From JADJOM01 sp963817435 (GTDB lineage Bacteria > Gemmatimonadota > Gemmatimonadetes > Gemmatimonadales > GWC2-71-9): a DNA stretch of 64,000 nucleotides. The notes below the pieces were generated by a model, which was not told where the DNA came from, did no database searches, and saw only the letters and a program-made list of their open reading frames with translations. A program made the position numbers and the translations under genes. Below, in pieces: positions 44,102 to 52,455 of the stretch. The stretch spans positions 496,001 to 560,000 of the forward strand of contig CAWFNY010000001.1 of assembly GCA_963817435.1 (NCBI GenBank), given 5' to 3'. Position 1 is the stretch's first letter. Each line of letters starts with the position of its first letter.

Positions 44102-45874
44102 GTGCTCCTTCTCTTCGGGCCTGTGTCGCTCGCGGCGCAGCTGCCGTACGATTCCCTGCCGGCCGACACGCTGACCAAGGACACGGTCAACACGACCGAG
44201 AAGTATCTGGAGGCGCTCAAGGCCAACGCGATCCGGCTGCCCATCCTGCCGCTGATCGGGATCGCCGGGCCGCAGGCGGCGATGAGCCGCATCGTGGTCG
44301 GGCCCGATTCGATCGCCTGGGGGCTGCATGAGACCGTCGGCGACGTGCTGGAGCGGGTGCCCGGTGTCTATCTCTGGCGGGGCGGCTGGCTCGGCCGCAC
44401 CGAGTATCCCGATTACCGGGGCCGAGGACCGGCGTCGGTCGAATACCTGGTGGACGGGCTGCCGTATCTCCCGATCGGGCCCGACTCGACGGGGGTCGAT
44501 CCCTCGCTCTTCTCGCTGAGTCTCTACGACCGGATCGAGATCGAGCGGTGGCCGGGGCTTATCCGGGTCCACCTCTTCACCAGGCGGCACGACCGGAAGT
44601 CGCCGGGCTCCCGGATCGGAATCGCCTCCGGCGACAAGAGCATCGCCCGCTACGTGGTGGCGCTGGAAAAGCGCTTCCCGTCAGGCATGGGCTTCGCGCT
44701 CGGCGGCGAGCGGATGGTCGCACCGACCGCGACCGGCACCAGCAGCGACTTCGACATCACCAACATCTGGCTGCAGCTCGGCTTCGTCAGGCAGCGCTTC
44801 GGCATCCAGACCGAGCTGTTCAGCTCGAGCCCCGACCGGAAGCCGTTCGTGATCAATACCGCCGATACCCTGGAGCTGCAGGGGACCGGCAAACGGAGCG
44901 ACGCGCAAGTGCGGCTGTTCTGGCGGCGCCGGGAGGACGATCTCGGGCTGCGGGTGGATGCGCTGTTCGGCATCACGAAGTGGAAGGGGAGCGGCGTCGA
45001 CGACCAGATCCGGCAGGGCGGGGCGGTGGTCGCATGGCGGAGTCCGACGGTCGGCCTGAGTGTCCGGGCCCTGAATCGCTCGAGGCGCACGCCGTGGGAT
45101 ATGCTGGCCGAGGCGGGGTGGACACCGGTCGGCCCGATCAGCTTCTCGGGAGAGGCGGGATACCAGAAGCACGATCGTGACCGCCGGAGCCAGTGGGTCG
45201 CGGGGCGCGCCAGCCTCGCCCTGCCGCTCGGCTTCGAGGCCGCGGCGACACTCCGTACCGGGTCGTTCGTGGCGGCGCCGTCGGTGCTGACCGACAAGGC
45301 GCAGAAGCTCACCGACTGGCAGGGCTCGGTGCGCTGGCAGCGCCCGTGGGCCTCGCTCGAGGTGGGGTACGGTCGGAGCGACGCGTTCCGCTCGCAGCCG
45401 TTCCGTTCCTATACGCCGACGGTGGCGGCATTCGCGCCGGCGCCGGTGACGAACTGGGTGACGGTGGGGTGGCGGCTGGCGCCCAAGAAATGGCTGACGC
45501 TCGAGGGGTGGTACAGCGACCCGACGGGGAACACAGTGCCCGACGGGGTGCCGGCCACCCACTCGATCACGACGGCGACGATCCGGTCCAAGTTCTGGCG
45601 CCGGTTCCGGAGCGGGATCTACGATCTCAAGGCCCAACTGGCGTTCGAGAGCTGGGGTCCCGGCGTCATCGGGCGCGACACGACGGGGACGGCGATCAGG
45701 CTCGACGGGGCGTCGTTCTGGCGCACCGAGATCGAGATCCGGCTCGACAGCTTCCTGCTCTACTGGGACCGTTACAACCTCGCCTCCAGCAAGAAGACCT
45801 ACGTCCCCGGCTTCGAGCTGATCCACGGCGGGACGACGAGCACGTTCGGGGTGAAGTGGGAGTTTAGTAATTAG
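44102..45874 (+). CDS. TonB-dependent-receptor plug-domain outer-membrane protein
   Basis: Outer-membrane beta-barrel protein of 590 residues. The N-terminal part contains a TonB-plug-like segment: ETVGDVLERVPGVYLWRGGW and VEYLVDGLPYLPIG, about residues 78-130. The rest is alternating strands with aromatic ends, closing KTYVPGFELIHGG and WEFSN, as barrels do. The signal peptide seems short: from GTG 44102 only MLLLFGPVSLAAQ is available, with no charged n-region. A repeat array sits immediately upstream, so the true 5' end may have been altered. It is shorter than classic TonB receptors (about 700). Confidence 0.75.
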   Translation: MLLLFGPVSLAAQLPYDSLPADTLTKDTVNTTEKYLEALKANAIRLPILPLIGIAGPQAAMSRIVVGPDSIAWGLHETVGDVLERVPGVYLWRGGWLGRTEYPDYRGRGPASVEYLVDGLPYLPIGPDSTGVDPSLFSLSLYDRIEIERWPGLIRVHLFTRRHDRKSPGSRIGIASGDKSIARYVVALEKRFPSGMGFALGGERMVAPTATGTSSDFDITNIWLQLGFVRQRFGIQTELFSSSPDRKPFVINTADTLELQGTGKRSDAQVRLFWRRREDDLGLRVDALFGITKWKGSGVDDQIRQGGAVVAWRSPTVGLSVRALNRSRRTPWDMLAEAGWTPVGPISFSGEAGYQKHDRDRRSQWVAGRASLALPLGFEAAATLRTGSFVAAPSVLTDKAQKLTDWQGSVRWQRPWASLEVGYGRSDAFRSQPFRSYTPTVAAFAPAPVTNWVTVGWRLAPKKWLTLEGWYSDPTGNTVPDGVPATHSITTATIRSKFWRRFRSGIYDLKAQLAFESWGPGVIGRDTTGTAIRLDGASFWRTEIEIRLDSFLLYWDRYNLASSKKTYVPGFELIHGGTTSTFGVKWEFSN

Positions 45875-46049
45875 GCGACTAGGCGGTTGGGCGGTTGGGC
45901 GATTGAGCGATTAGGCGGTTAGGCGGTTGGGCGGTTAGGCGATTGGGCGAGATGTCGGGCCGTTAGCCACGCTGCGTTGGCCGCCACCGCGCGCTACTGC
46001 TCTTCTGTCCTAACCGTCTAACTGTCTAACCGTCTTACCGCCTCGCCCC
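45872..46049. repeat. Octamer repeat array with inverted counterpart
   Basis: Ten tandem 8-bp units of the form TDGGCGRT (TAGGCGGT, TGGGCGGT, TGGGCGAT) run 45872-45951. After about 58 bp, inverted units (CTAACCGT, CTAACTGT, CTTACCGC) run 46010-46049. The stop codon TAG of the upstream gene is the first three bases of the first unit. The two arms could pair in RNA as a long imperfect hairpin and so act as a terminator. A second element of the same family is at 55639. Confidence 0.8.
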
Positions 46050-46102
46050 CTACCCGTAACCCCCTCCCGCGGCTATACTTCGCCCCCTTCCTGAGACCCT
46101 GG

Positions 46103-46993
46103 ATGGAGCGATCGGTGCCCTATAGCATGACGGGGTTTGGGGCCGCGGAAGGCCCAGTGGGAGGCGGCCGGATCCGGGTGGAGATCCGGACCGTGAATCA
46201 CCGGCACTTCAACCCGTCGCTCAAGCTCTCGCACGAGTTCTCGGCGCTCGAGGGGGAACTCCGGGAGCGGCTCCGCAAGGATTTCGACCGGGGCCACGTG
46301 TCGGTCGGGGTCCACTGGACCGAAGCGCCGGAACGGCACACCGCCGGCTTCACGGTGAACCTCGACCGGGCGCGTGCGGTGGCGCTGGCGCTCGGCGACC
46401 TGCAGCGCGTCCTCGGCGTCCCCGGCGAGGTCGATCTGGCGATGGTCGTCAGGCAGCCGGAGGTGATCACCGCGGGCCGGGAGGAGTCGCCCGAGATCCC
46501 GTGGAGCGACCTCGAGCCGATCGTGGCCCAGGCGATCGTCGACTGCAAGGCGATGCGGAAGCGCGAGGGCGGGGTGCTCGCGGATGAGCTGCGCAACCGG
46601 CTGAGCCTGATGGAGGTCTCGAGCCAGGTGATCGCGGCCCGCGCCCCGCAGCGGCTGGTGCGCGAGCGGGACCGGCTCCGGCAGTCGGTGGCGCAGCTCA
46701 TCGAGGGGACGGCGGTGGACGAGCAGCGGCTGGCGCAGGAGATCGCGTTCATGGCCGACAAGCTGGACATCACCGAGGAGCTGGTGCGGTTCGCGGCGCA
46801 TGTGGCCGCCTGTCGTCAGGCGCTCGCCGGCGACCAGCCGGTCGGCAAGCAGCTCGGATTCCTGGCGCAGGAGCTGGGGCGCGAGGTGAACACGATGGGC
46901 TCCAAGGGCGCCGACGCCGAGATCCTGCAGCAGGTGATCGCCATGAAGGGCGAGCTGGAGAAGTTCCGGGAGCAGCTCGAGAATCTCGAGTGA
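46103..46993 (+). CDS. yicC: YicC-family endoribonuclease
   Basis: YicC/YloC-like RNase of 296 residues with the family N-terminus SMTGFGAAEG and conserved VEIRTVNHRHFNPSLKL. The C-terminal domain ends EVNTMGSKGADAEILQQVIAM and MKGELEKFREQLENLE, as in the family. These are metal-dependent endoribonucleases that degrade sRNA. A TATACT box at 46074-46079 may be the -10 of its promoter. Gene order with gmk and rpoZ is conserved in many bacteria. Confidence 0.93.
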   Translation: MERSVPYSMTGFGAAEGPVGGGRIRVEIRTVNHRHFNPSLKLSHEFSALEGELRERLRKDFDRGHVSVGVHWTEAPERHTAGFTVNLDRARAVALALGDLQRVLGVPGEVDLAMVVRQPEVITAGREESPEIPWSDLEPIVAQAIVDCKAMRKREGGVLADELRNRLSLMEVSSQVIAARAPQRLVRERDRLRQSVAQLIEGTAVDEQRLAQEIAFMADKLDITEELVRFAAHVAACRQALAGDQPVGKQLGFLAQELGREVNTMGSKGADAEILQQVIAMKGELEKFREQLENLE

Positions 46994-47631
46994 CGCCGCT
47001 CCTGGTGGTGCTGTCGTCGCCCTCGGGGGCGGGGAAGACCACTCTCGCCGAGCGGCTCCTGGCGAAGCGGAAGGATGTGGGGCGGTCGATCTCGGCGACG
47101 ACGCGGCCGCCGCGCGCGGGGGAGGTCGACGGCAGGGACTACTACTTCCTCTCGCCCGCCGAATTCGAGCGGCGGGTGCAGGCGGGGGAGTTCCTCGAGA
47201 CGGCCACCTACGGTGGCAACCGCTACGGCACGCTCCGCTCCGAAGTGGAGCGGCTGTTCCGCGAGGGGCGGCACGTGCTGCTGGTGATCGAGGTGGCGGG
47301 CGCCCGGCAGGTGCGGGCGCAGTTTGCCGAGGCGGCGCTGGTGTTCGTGCTGCCGCCGACCGGTGAGGCGCTGGTCACCAGGCTCTCGGCGCGGCAGACC
47401 GAGGCGCCGGAGGCGCTGCGCCGGCGGCTCGCGATCGCGACGGAAGAACTCCGAGAGGTCGGCGATTACGACTACGTGGTGGTGAACGACGATCTCGAGA
47501 GCGCGGTGCAGGACCTGGGCGCGATACTCGATGCCGAGAGCCGGCGGGTGATCCGGCAGCATGAGCTGGTGGCACGGGTCGAGGCGATCCGCCGCGATGT
47601 GGCGGCGGCCGCGGCAGGGCTGGGCAAGTAA
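46990..47631 (+). CDS. gmk: Guanylate kinase
   Basis: Nucleotide kinase of 213 residues making GDP from GMP. P-loop SSPSGAGKTTL is near residues 9-19, and the GMP-binding block RSISATTRPPRAGEVDGRDYYF follows. FLETATYGGNRYGT is also typical. The GTG start overlaps the yicC stop (GTGA). rpoZ follows. Confidence 0.97.
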   Translation: MTPLLVVLSSPSGAGKTTLAERLLAKRKDVGRSISATTRPPRAGEVDGRDYYFLSPAEFERRVQAGEFLETATYGGNRYGTLRSEVERLFREGRHVLLVIEVAGARQVRAQFAEAALVFVLPPTGEALVTRLSARQTEAPEALRRRLAIATEELREVGDYDYVVVNDDLESAVQDLGAILDAESRRVIRQHELVARVEAIRRDVAAAAAGLGK

Positions 47632-47674
47632 GGGCGACCCACCGGGGCGCTCCAACGGTGACACGGGGTATCTG

Positions 47675-47887
47675 ATGAAGATCTACACGCCGACCGAGAC
47701 CGCGAAGCAGGCGGGCAACAAGTACCTGGGCGTCCTGGTGGCCGCGAAGTTCGCGCGGCACATGAACGACCTGCCCAAGGAGCGGATCATCGAGAAGCAG
47801 ATGAAGCTCACCACCCAGGCGCTCGAGGCGCTGGTGGTCGGCAACCTGCATTACAAGATCTCCCGCCGGCGCCGTTCCGAGGCCTGA
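47675..47887 (+). CDS. rpoZ: RNA polymerase omega subunit
   Basis: Small RNA polymerase assembly subunit of 70 residues, MKIYTPTETAKQAGNKYLGV at the start and LTTQALEALVVGNLHYKISRR at the end. The AKQAGNKYLGVLVAAKFAR region is the conserved omega helix, though the classic ALRE-type segment is diverged. The call leans on position between gmk and coaBC. It ends with TGATG overlapping the coaBC start. Confidence 0.85.
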   Translation: MKIYTPTETAKQAGNKYLGVLVAAKFARHMNDLPKERIIEKQMKLTTQALEALVVGNLHYKISRRRRSEA

Positions 47888-49086
47888 TGGTGTGGGCCGG
47901 CCGCCATGTCGTCGTAGGCGTGTCGGGCGGGATCGCCAGCTACAAGAGCTGCGTTCTCGTCCGGCGCCTCGCGGAGGCGGGGGCTCACGTCGACGTGATC
48001 CTCACCCAGGGGGCCGCGGAGTTCGTGCGGCCCCTGACCTTTGAGGCGTTGTCCGGCCGCCCGGTCCTGACGTCGCTGTGGACGCCTGACACCGCGCTCT
48101 CCCATGTCCGCCTCGCCCAGCAGGCCGACCTGATCATCGTGGCTCCCGCCACCGCGCACCTGATCGCGCGGGTGGCGGCGGGGCTCGGTGACGACATCCT
48201 CTCCACCCTGCTCCTCGCCCATACCGCCCCGGTGCTGCTCGCGCCGGCGATGAACGACGAGATGTACGCCAATCCGGCGACCGTCGCGAACCTCGCGCTG
48301 CTCGCCGCGCGCGGCTTCGCCACCGTGGGTCCCGAGGTCGGCTCGCTCGCCGAGGGGCCATCGGATCGTCCCGGCCGGATGAGCGAGCCCGAGGTGATCC
48401 TGGCACACGCCGAGCGGATGCTGGCCAATCCCGGGCCGCTCACCGGAGCAACGGTGGTGGTGACTGCGGGTCCGACCAGGGAGCCGATCGATCCGGTCCG
48501 GCTCATCACCAATCGTTCGAGCGGCAAGATGGGGTACCGGCTGGCGGAGGCGGCGTTCGCGCGCGGCTCCAAGGTGATCCTCATCAGCGGTCACTCCTTG
48601 GAGCCGGCGCCGGTCGGGGTCACGATGGTGCGGGTCGAGAGCACCGCCGATATGCGCGCCGCCGTCGCCGCCGCGCTGCCCGGCGCCGACGTGCTGATCA
48701 TGGCCGCCGCGCCAGCCGATTTCCGTCCCGCGATGCCAGCCGACGCCAAGCGACCGCGGCAGGAGGGCTCGCTCTCGATTCCGCTCGAGCCGACGGAGGA
48801 CATCCTGCTCTCCACCGCCGCGCTCCGGAAGCCGGGGAGCATCATCGTCGGCTTCGCGCTGGAGACGGGCGACGCGATCGCGAAGGGGCGGACGAAGCTC
48901 GAGCGGAAGGATCTCGACATGATCGTGGTGAACGACGCGCTGGAGCCCGGGGCGGCGTTCGAGGTGGAGACGAACCGGGTGGCCATCCTGGGCAGCGACG
49001 GGGTCGAGTTCACGATGCCGCTGGCCAGCAAGCGGGAAGTGGCTGAGCGGATCCTCGATGCCGTGGAGGCCCGTCGTGGACCCTAG
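47887..49086 (+). CDS. coaBC: Bifunctional CoaBC (4'-phosphopantothenoylcysteine synthetase/decarboxylase)
   Basis: Coenzyme A biosynthesis enzyme of 399 residues. The N-terminal CoaC flavodoxin-like half has GVSGGIASYKSC, catalytic His in ALSHVRLAQQ and the PAMN motif (APAMNDEMY). The C-terminal CoaB half starts VVVTAGPTREPIDPVR and carries NRSSGKMGYRLAEAA and the lysine-containing ADAKRPRQEG region. The start overlaps the rpoZ stop. Confidence 0.96.
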   Translation: MVWAGRHVVVGVSGGIASYKSCVLVRRLAEAGAHVDVILTQGAAEFVRPLTFEALSGRPVLTSLWTPDTALSHVRLAQQADLIIVAPATAHLIARVAAGLGDDILSTLLLAHTAPVLLAPAMNDEMYANPATVANLALLAARGFATVGPEVGSLAEGPSDRPGRMSEPEVILAHAERMLANPGPLTGATVVVTAGPTREPIDPVRLITNRSSGKMGYRLAEAAFARGSKVILISGHSLEPAPVGVTMVRVESTADMRAAVAAALPGADVLIMAAAPADFRPAMPADAKRPRQEGSLSIPLEPTEDILLSTAALRKPGSIIVGFALETGDAIAKGRTKLERKDLDMIVVNDALEPGAAFEVETNRVAILGSDGVEFTMPLASKREVAERILDAVEARRGP

Positions 49087-49966
49087 CCGGGCGCAGTACC
49101 TGAGGCAGCAGGCGGAGCTCGGCGGGAGGGAGATCTATCTCTCGTCACCGGATGCGCTGGCGGAAGGGCGGGAAGGCGGCGACCGAGCGCCCCTCGGGAG
49201 CAGCTTGCTGCGACCCGGGCGCGAGGAAGAGGCGGAAGAGGCGGTCGCAGAGGAGATTCCCGAGACTGCTCGTGAGGCTCCCGCACCGAGCAAGCGCACC
49301 GATCCGCTGCCGCCGGGCGCCTCGAAGTGGCTCAAGGACCTGCCGCCGATTCCGGGGCCGGGGCTCGTGATCCTCCCGCCGAGCGGCGCGCTGCTGAAGG
49401 ATGAGATCGAGGAGCTGGCGACGCTGGATGCGGTGGCGGCGCTGATCAGCGGCTGCCGGAAATGCGCGCTGTGCGAGGGGCGGACCCACACCGTGCCGGG
49501 GGAGGGGAATCCGGAGGCGCGGCTCATGTGTGTCGGCGAGGGTCCGGGTGCCACGGAGGACGAGACGGGGCGTCCGTTCGTCGGGGCGGCGGGGCAGTTG
49601 CTCGACAAGATGCTCGCCGCGATCGACTGTCCCCGGGAGACGGTCTACATTGCGAACATTGTGAAGTGCCGTCCGCCGGGGAACCGGAAGCCGCTCCCGG
49701 ACGAGGCGGCGGCCTGTCTTCCTTATCTGCACCGGCAGATCGCGCTGGTGCAGCCCACCGTCATCCTCGCGCTGGGCGGCACCGCGGCGGAGCACCTGCT
49801 CGGTGTCAAGCGGAGTCTCGGCGACCTCCGGGGCAAGGTGCACCGGTATGCGGGGATTCCTCTGATCGTGACCTATCACCCCGCCGCGCTGCTCCGGAAT
49901 CCGAACTGGAAGAAGCCGACGTGGGACGATGTGCGGATTGCGAGGCAGTTGCTGGACGGGGAGTAG
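49076..49966 (+). CDS. Uracil-DNA glycosylase, family 4 type
   Basis: Iron-sulfur UDG of 296 residues. A charged disordered N-terminus of about 110 residues precedes the catalytic domain. Cluster-ligand cysteines start with CRKCALC. The glycosylase motif is GEGPGATEDETGRPFVGAAGQLLDKML, with ILALGGTAAEHLLG and the final VTYHPAALLRNP. The GTG at 49076 has GGAGG 5 nt upstream and overlaps coaBC by 11 bp; an ATG at 49058 would be weaker. The long N-terminal tail is more than most family-4 enzymes carry. Confidence 0.9.
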   Translation: MDPSRAQYLRQQAELGGREIYLSSPDALAEGREGGDRAPLGSSLLRPGREEEAEEAVAEEIPETAREAPAPSKRTDPLPPGASKWLKDLPPIPGPGLVILPPSGALLKDEIEELATLDAVAALISGCRKCALCEGRTHTVPGEGNPEARLMCVGEGPGATEDETGRPFVGAAGQLLDKMLAAIDCPRETVYIANIVKCRPPGNRKPLPDEAAACLPYLHRQIALVQPTVILALGGTAAEHLLGVKRSLGDLRGKVHRYAGIPLIVTYHPAALLRNPNWKKPTWDDVRIARQLLDGE

Positions 49967-50026
49967 GGGAGAGGGAAGGGGGAAGGGGGAAGAGGGAAGA
50001 GGGAAGAGGGAAGAGGGAAGAGGGGC
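49967..50026. repeat. GGGAAGA heptad array
   Basis: About eight near-perfect purine units (GGGAAGA, GGGGAAG) directly follow the UDG stop. Unlike the array at 44026 there is no inverted CT half. It marks the left border of the accessory island. Confidence 0.7.
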
Positions 50027-50112
50027 TGGGGCGGGAGGATGTGATGCCATGGGTTTGCTGCCGATTCGGCCAGCCGGCATCCGTCGTTCCCGCCCTTTGT
50101 GTTGCCGCCATC

Positions 50113-50418
50113 TCATGCCGCCGGGTGATTCGTATCCGCGTTGGGCGGCGTGGTGCCAGTGGTTCCCGTGGTTTCAGGCGCTGGCTCTTCGGCCTTCTTT
50201 CGACTCGGCTGGGCCACGTTGCTGGCGCTCACCCAGGCCGCGAGCTTCTCGGCGTCGTCGGCGAAGCGGAAGCGGTTGAGTCCGTCCATCACATTCACCA
50301 CCTGCACCAGCTCCTGCACCACCGACTTGAGCTGCGCCGTGGCGCCGACATGGTCCCGGCGTCCGGCCGCCGCCTGCGCGGTGGCCTCGTCGAGCTGCAG
50401 GAGGGCCTGTTGCTGGAC
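50113..50418 (-). pseudogene. Truncated hypothetical gene, C-terminal fragment
   Basis: An open minus-strand reading of about 100 residues. It has QQQALLQLDEATAQAAAG..., VVQELVQVVNVMDGLNRFRF, ADDAEKLAAWVSASNV and a disordered PETTGTTGTTPP tail, ending at a good stop. No start codon precedes it; a stop lies in frame right at the junction near 50418. It looks like the 3' end of a coiled-coil gene whose 5' part was lost at a recombination breakpoint. No function assigned. Confidence 0.5.
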
Positions 50419-50420
50419 CT

Positions 50421-50730
50421 GCTAAAGCCCTCAGGGGAACTCCTGCCCCTGCGGTATTCAGTGGCCGAGTATCTGGCCTACAATGTCACGCGAGTGATTG
50501 ATGCTCTAGATGAGGATAGTTCTAGCATCGTCCGATTTCCAACCGGACGCGTGATGTCGATCAGCAAGTACTCATTTGTGCCCGACCTCGTAGGGTCCAG
50601 TGCCATATTCAAGATTCCACAGCTACCCAAAGCGCATGTCTTCGTTACAGACGAGTTTGCCAGGCGAGTGCAAGAAAGTAGACTCTCGGGGTTCACGTTC
50701 CTGAAGGTTTGGGATTTCGGACCCGGCTAG
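50421..50730 (+). pseudogene. Imm11-like immunity protein, C-terminal fragment
   Basis: Plus-strand reading of about 100 residues starting abruptly at the junction: GELLPLRYSVAEYLAYNVTR, then DALDEDSS, IFKIPQLPKAHVFVTDEFAR and LSGFTFLKVWDFG. The pattern NVT-x-DALD, IFK-P and VFVTDEF-x-LxGFxF-VW matches the Imm11 (DUF1629) immunity family of polymorphic toxins from memory. No start codon and no N-terminal half. It abuts an oppositely oriented truncated gene, so the junction is a rearrangement. Confidence 0.6.
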
Positions 50731-50991
50731 GGCGTTCCCAAGGCTGCACCGGGAGCAGGAATCGGATGAACCTCATTCCGGAGCGAGACGGGAACGCCGC
50801 GCTACGACCTGCTGGCGGTGATCCGAGCGGAACTTGCAGTACCGGGACACGCGTTTCTCCCTGAACTCTCACAGAACCCATCCCTATAGGTAATGCCAGT
50901 TAGTATGGGAGGGCACACCCGGCAGCAGTCGGCCTGAAACCTCCTGCCAAGCAGCCCGCTTTCCGGAGGGATGGTCAACTCCGTTCGTGAA
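50731..50991. other. Gene-poor segment in the island
   Basis: About 260 bp with no supported gene. A short plus-strand reading (GTPRYDLLAVIRAELAVPGH near 50791) looks protein-like but has no start and ends at a stop near 50890; it may be another remnant. Confidence 0.3.
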
Positions 50992-51633
50992 CTATTCCTG
51001 CCAGACCACAGGTAGAATAAGGCCGGTTGAAGCCCGGCGTACCCAAACTTCTGCCCGTTCAAGTAGAAGCGGGGGAACTGAGATAGAGAGTGATGACGCG
51101 AAGAGAGAGGCTCGGACAACATTTCTGTTGTAGATGTCCGCGAGAACGCTGCTATTCGCCGGGTCATCCCGAAACACGTCGATTAGACTGATGAGTTCGG
51201 CCTCATTCTGACTTGAAATCGCCCAGACAGAGATGGGGTATAGCAAGTCGCCGTCAGAAGAATTGGCAGCTTCCACCACGCTTCCGAGCATCGCTAGATC
51301 CGCCTGGCAGCGGAGGAGGCGCGGCCAGACTCCCTGAATTCGCGCGTGTCGACCAGTGTCGACCCGAAGGATCCGGTCATCATCCATCATTTCCCGACAC
51401 AGACGTAAGACGAGATCCGGAACGGAGCGGAGGATGACGGGCTCCGGAGCAGACTCCATTTCGAAATCACTGGGAACGTCGTCCTCGACTAAGTCGATCC
51501 CGATGTATCCGACACGTCCTTCGCGCTTCTCCTGAACCCGCGCTTGGCGCTGGGCGACGGTCAAGACGTAAGGCAATCGCTGCGGCATTGCTGCCCCTGA
51601 GTTACGCGCCTTCCCAGCGGGGTGTTTCTTCAT
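50992..51633 (-). CDS. Hypothetical protein, candidate immunity partner of RHS tip
   Basis: Soluble protein of 213 residues (or 198 from a second ATG at 51588). It is acidic and hydrophobic-helical, with segments IGIDLVEDDVPSDFEMESAP and EAELISLIDVFRDDPANSSV; no catalytic motif seen. Base composition is lower in GC than the core genes. Its ATG overlaps the stop of the reading frame that continues the RHS tip (ATGA at the junction), so it was probably translated together with the toxin. Immediate downstream position is where immunity genes sit; function is inference. Confidence 0.55.
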   Translation of the reverse strand: MKKHPAGKARNSGAAMPQRLPYVLTVAQRQARVQEKREGRVGYIGIDLVEDDVPSDFEMESAPEPVILRSVPDLVLRLCREMMDDDRILRVDTGRHARIQGVWPRLLRCQADLAMLGSVVEAANSSDGDLLYPISVWAISSQNEAELISLIDVFRDDPANSSVLADIYNRNVVRASLFASSLSISVPPLLLERAEVWVRRASTGLILPVVWQE

Positions 51634-51804
51634 ATCCCGATCGGCGAGAAGATCATGGCCGTGATAATCATGATGAGACCAGTCACGCCAACCTGAGTGG
51701 GCGTGGGCGCGGATTGAGGGCTCGCCGGAAGTGCTGGAATTCGAGGATTCTTCTTCGGAATCTTCGCCAATTGCGGCGGTGGCAGCGAGTGGTGTTGCAG
51801 TGCG

Positions 51805-52143
51805 TCACCCTTGTTGATCGTTTATACGAAGACCGTCATGATCGTCGTCATCATAACAGTTGTTGTCTTTATACTCCGCCATGCTGTTGCCGAAGCCTTC
51901 CTGGTCATTCCCTAATTGGTTGAGATGGTCCTGGTCAGCATCACCTCGCTTCCACGCATCCATGTACTGCTGCACACGCCGCTGCATGCTATTGACTTTC
52001 CGCTTGATTTCCTTGCGTATGTCGGAACACGGCTTCAGCCCAAACGGATCGTCAAACGCGATCGGGTTGTTGCCGGCGTAGGCGTAGAGGTTCACCCCGC
52101 AGGCCAGCCCGATCGGATCCTGGGTGAGCAGGATCCACCATCA
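51805..52143 (-). pseudogene. Orphan RHS-core C-terminal fragment with toxin-like tip
   Basis: Reading runs ILLTQDPIGLACGVNLYAYA, then GNNPIAFDDPFGL (the RHS core end), and a variable tip of about 75 residues: IRKEIKRKVNSMQRRVQQYM, HLNQLGNDQEG, NNCYDDDDHDG. There is no start codon; a stop precedes it near 52143. A one-base shift at the TTT at 51821-51823 would join it to an open frame down to 51634 whose last residues are hydrophobic (GLIMIITAMIFSPIGI). RHS tips are usually toxins; the activity of this one is not recognised. Confidence 0.7.
52115..52136. repeat. Inverted-repeat site, copy 1 (vapBC left flank)
   Basis: Arms GGATCCTG and CAGGATCC around a 6-bp centre GGTGAG. Identical to the copy at 53025, in the same orientation. 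On the minus strand it encodes ILLTQDP of the RHS core. The 8-6-8 layout resembles a tyrosine-recombinase core site, but the coding role in RHS could explain it too. Confidence 0.6.
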
Positions 52144-52177
52144 GCCCTGTCTGTCCTCCCGCCCTCCCTGCGGGTGC

Positions 52178-52220
52178 TTGCTCGTGACGTGTATGTACAC
52201 TATAGTGCGCATGTACGCAC
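52178..52220 (+). promoter_or_regulatory. vapBC promoter with tandem operator dyads
   Basis: TTGCTC (52178-52183), 17-bp spacer, TATAGT (52201-52206). Two inverted repeats flank and overlap the -10: GTGTA-TG-TACAC (52189-52200) and GTGCG-CATGTA-CGCAC (52205-52220). The arrangement fits autorepression by the VapBC complex. Confidence 0.65.
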
Positions 52221-52236
52221 ACTTCAAGGAGCCCCT

Positions 52237-52455
52237 ATGGCCAAGACGCGCACCCCGTCCAAAGGGGCACGCAAGGTGCCCAAGACCTATCGCCTGGCTC
52301 CCGACAAGGTGGCCGCCGCCCAGCGCGTCCTCGGCGCGGCGACGGCGACCGAGACGATCGAGCAGGCGCTCGACCTCGTGGTGTTCCGCCAGGCCCTCAT
52401 CGACGGCACGCGCAGCCTCTTCGGGCTCACGATCGACCCGCCGGAGCATGGCTAG
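52237..52455 (+). CDS. vapB: VapB-like antitoxin
   Basis: Small basic protein of 72 residues. KVPKTYRLAPDKVAAAQRVL forms the DNA-binding-like start and ATETIEQALDLVVFRQALID the helical partner segment. The end FGLTIDPPEHG should wrap the toxin. It follows an AAGGAG ribosome-binding site, and its last 8 bases overlap the toxin start. Antitoxin identity rests on the PIN-domain gene coupled to it. Confidence 0.8.
   Translation: MAKTRTPSKGARKVPKTYRLAPDKVAAAQRVLGAATATETIEQALDLVVFRQALIDGTRSLFGLTIDPPEHG

Noticed and set aside
45872..46049. Possible CRISPR array
   Set aside because: Units are 8 bp, contiguous and without unique spacers; no cas genes.
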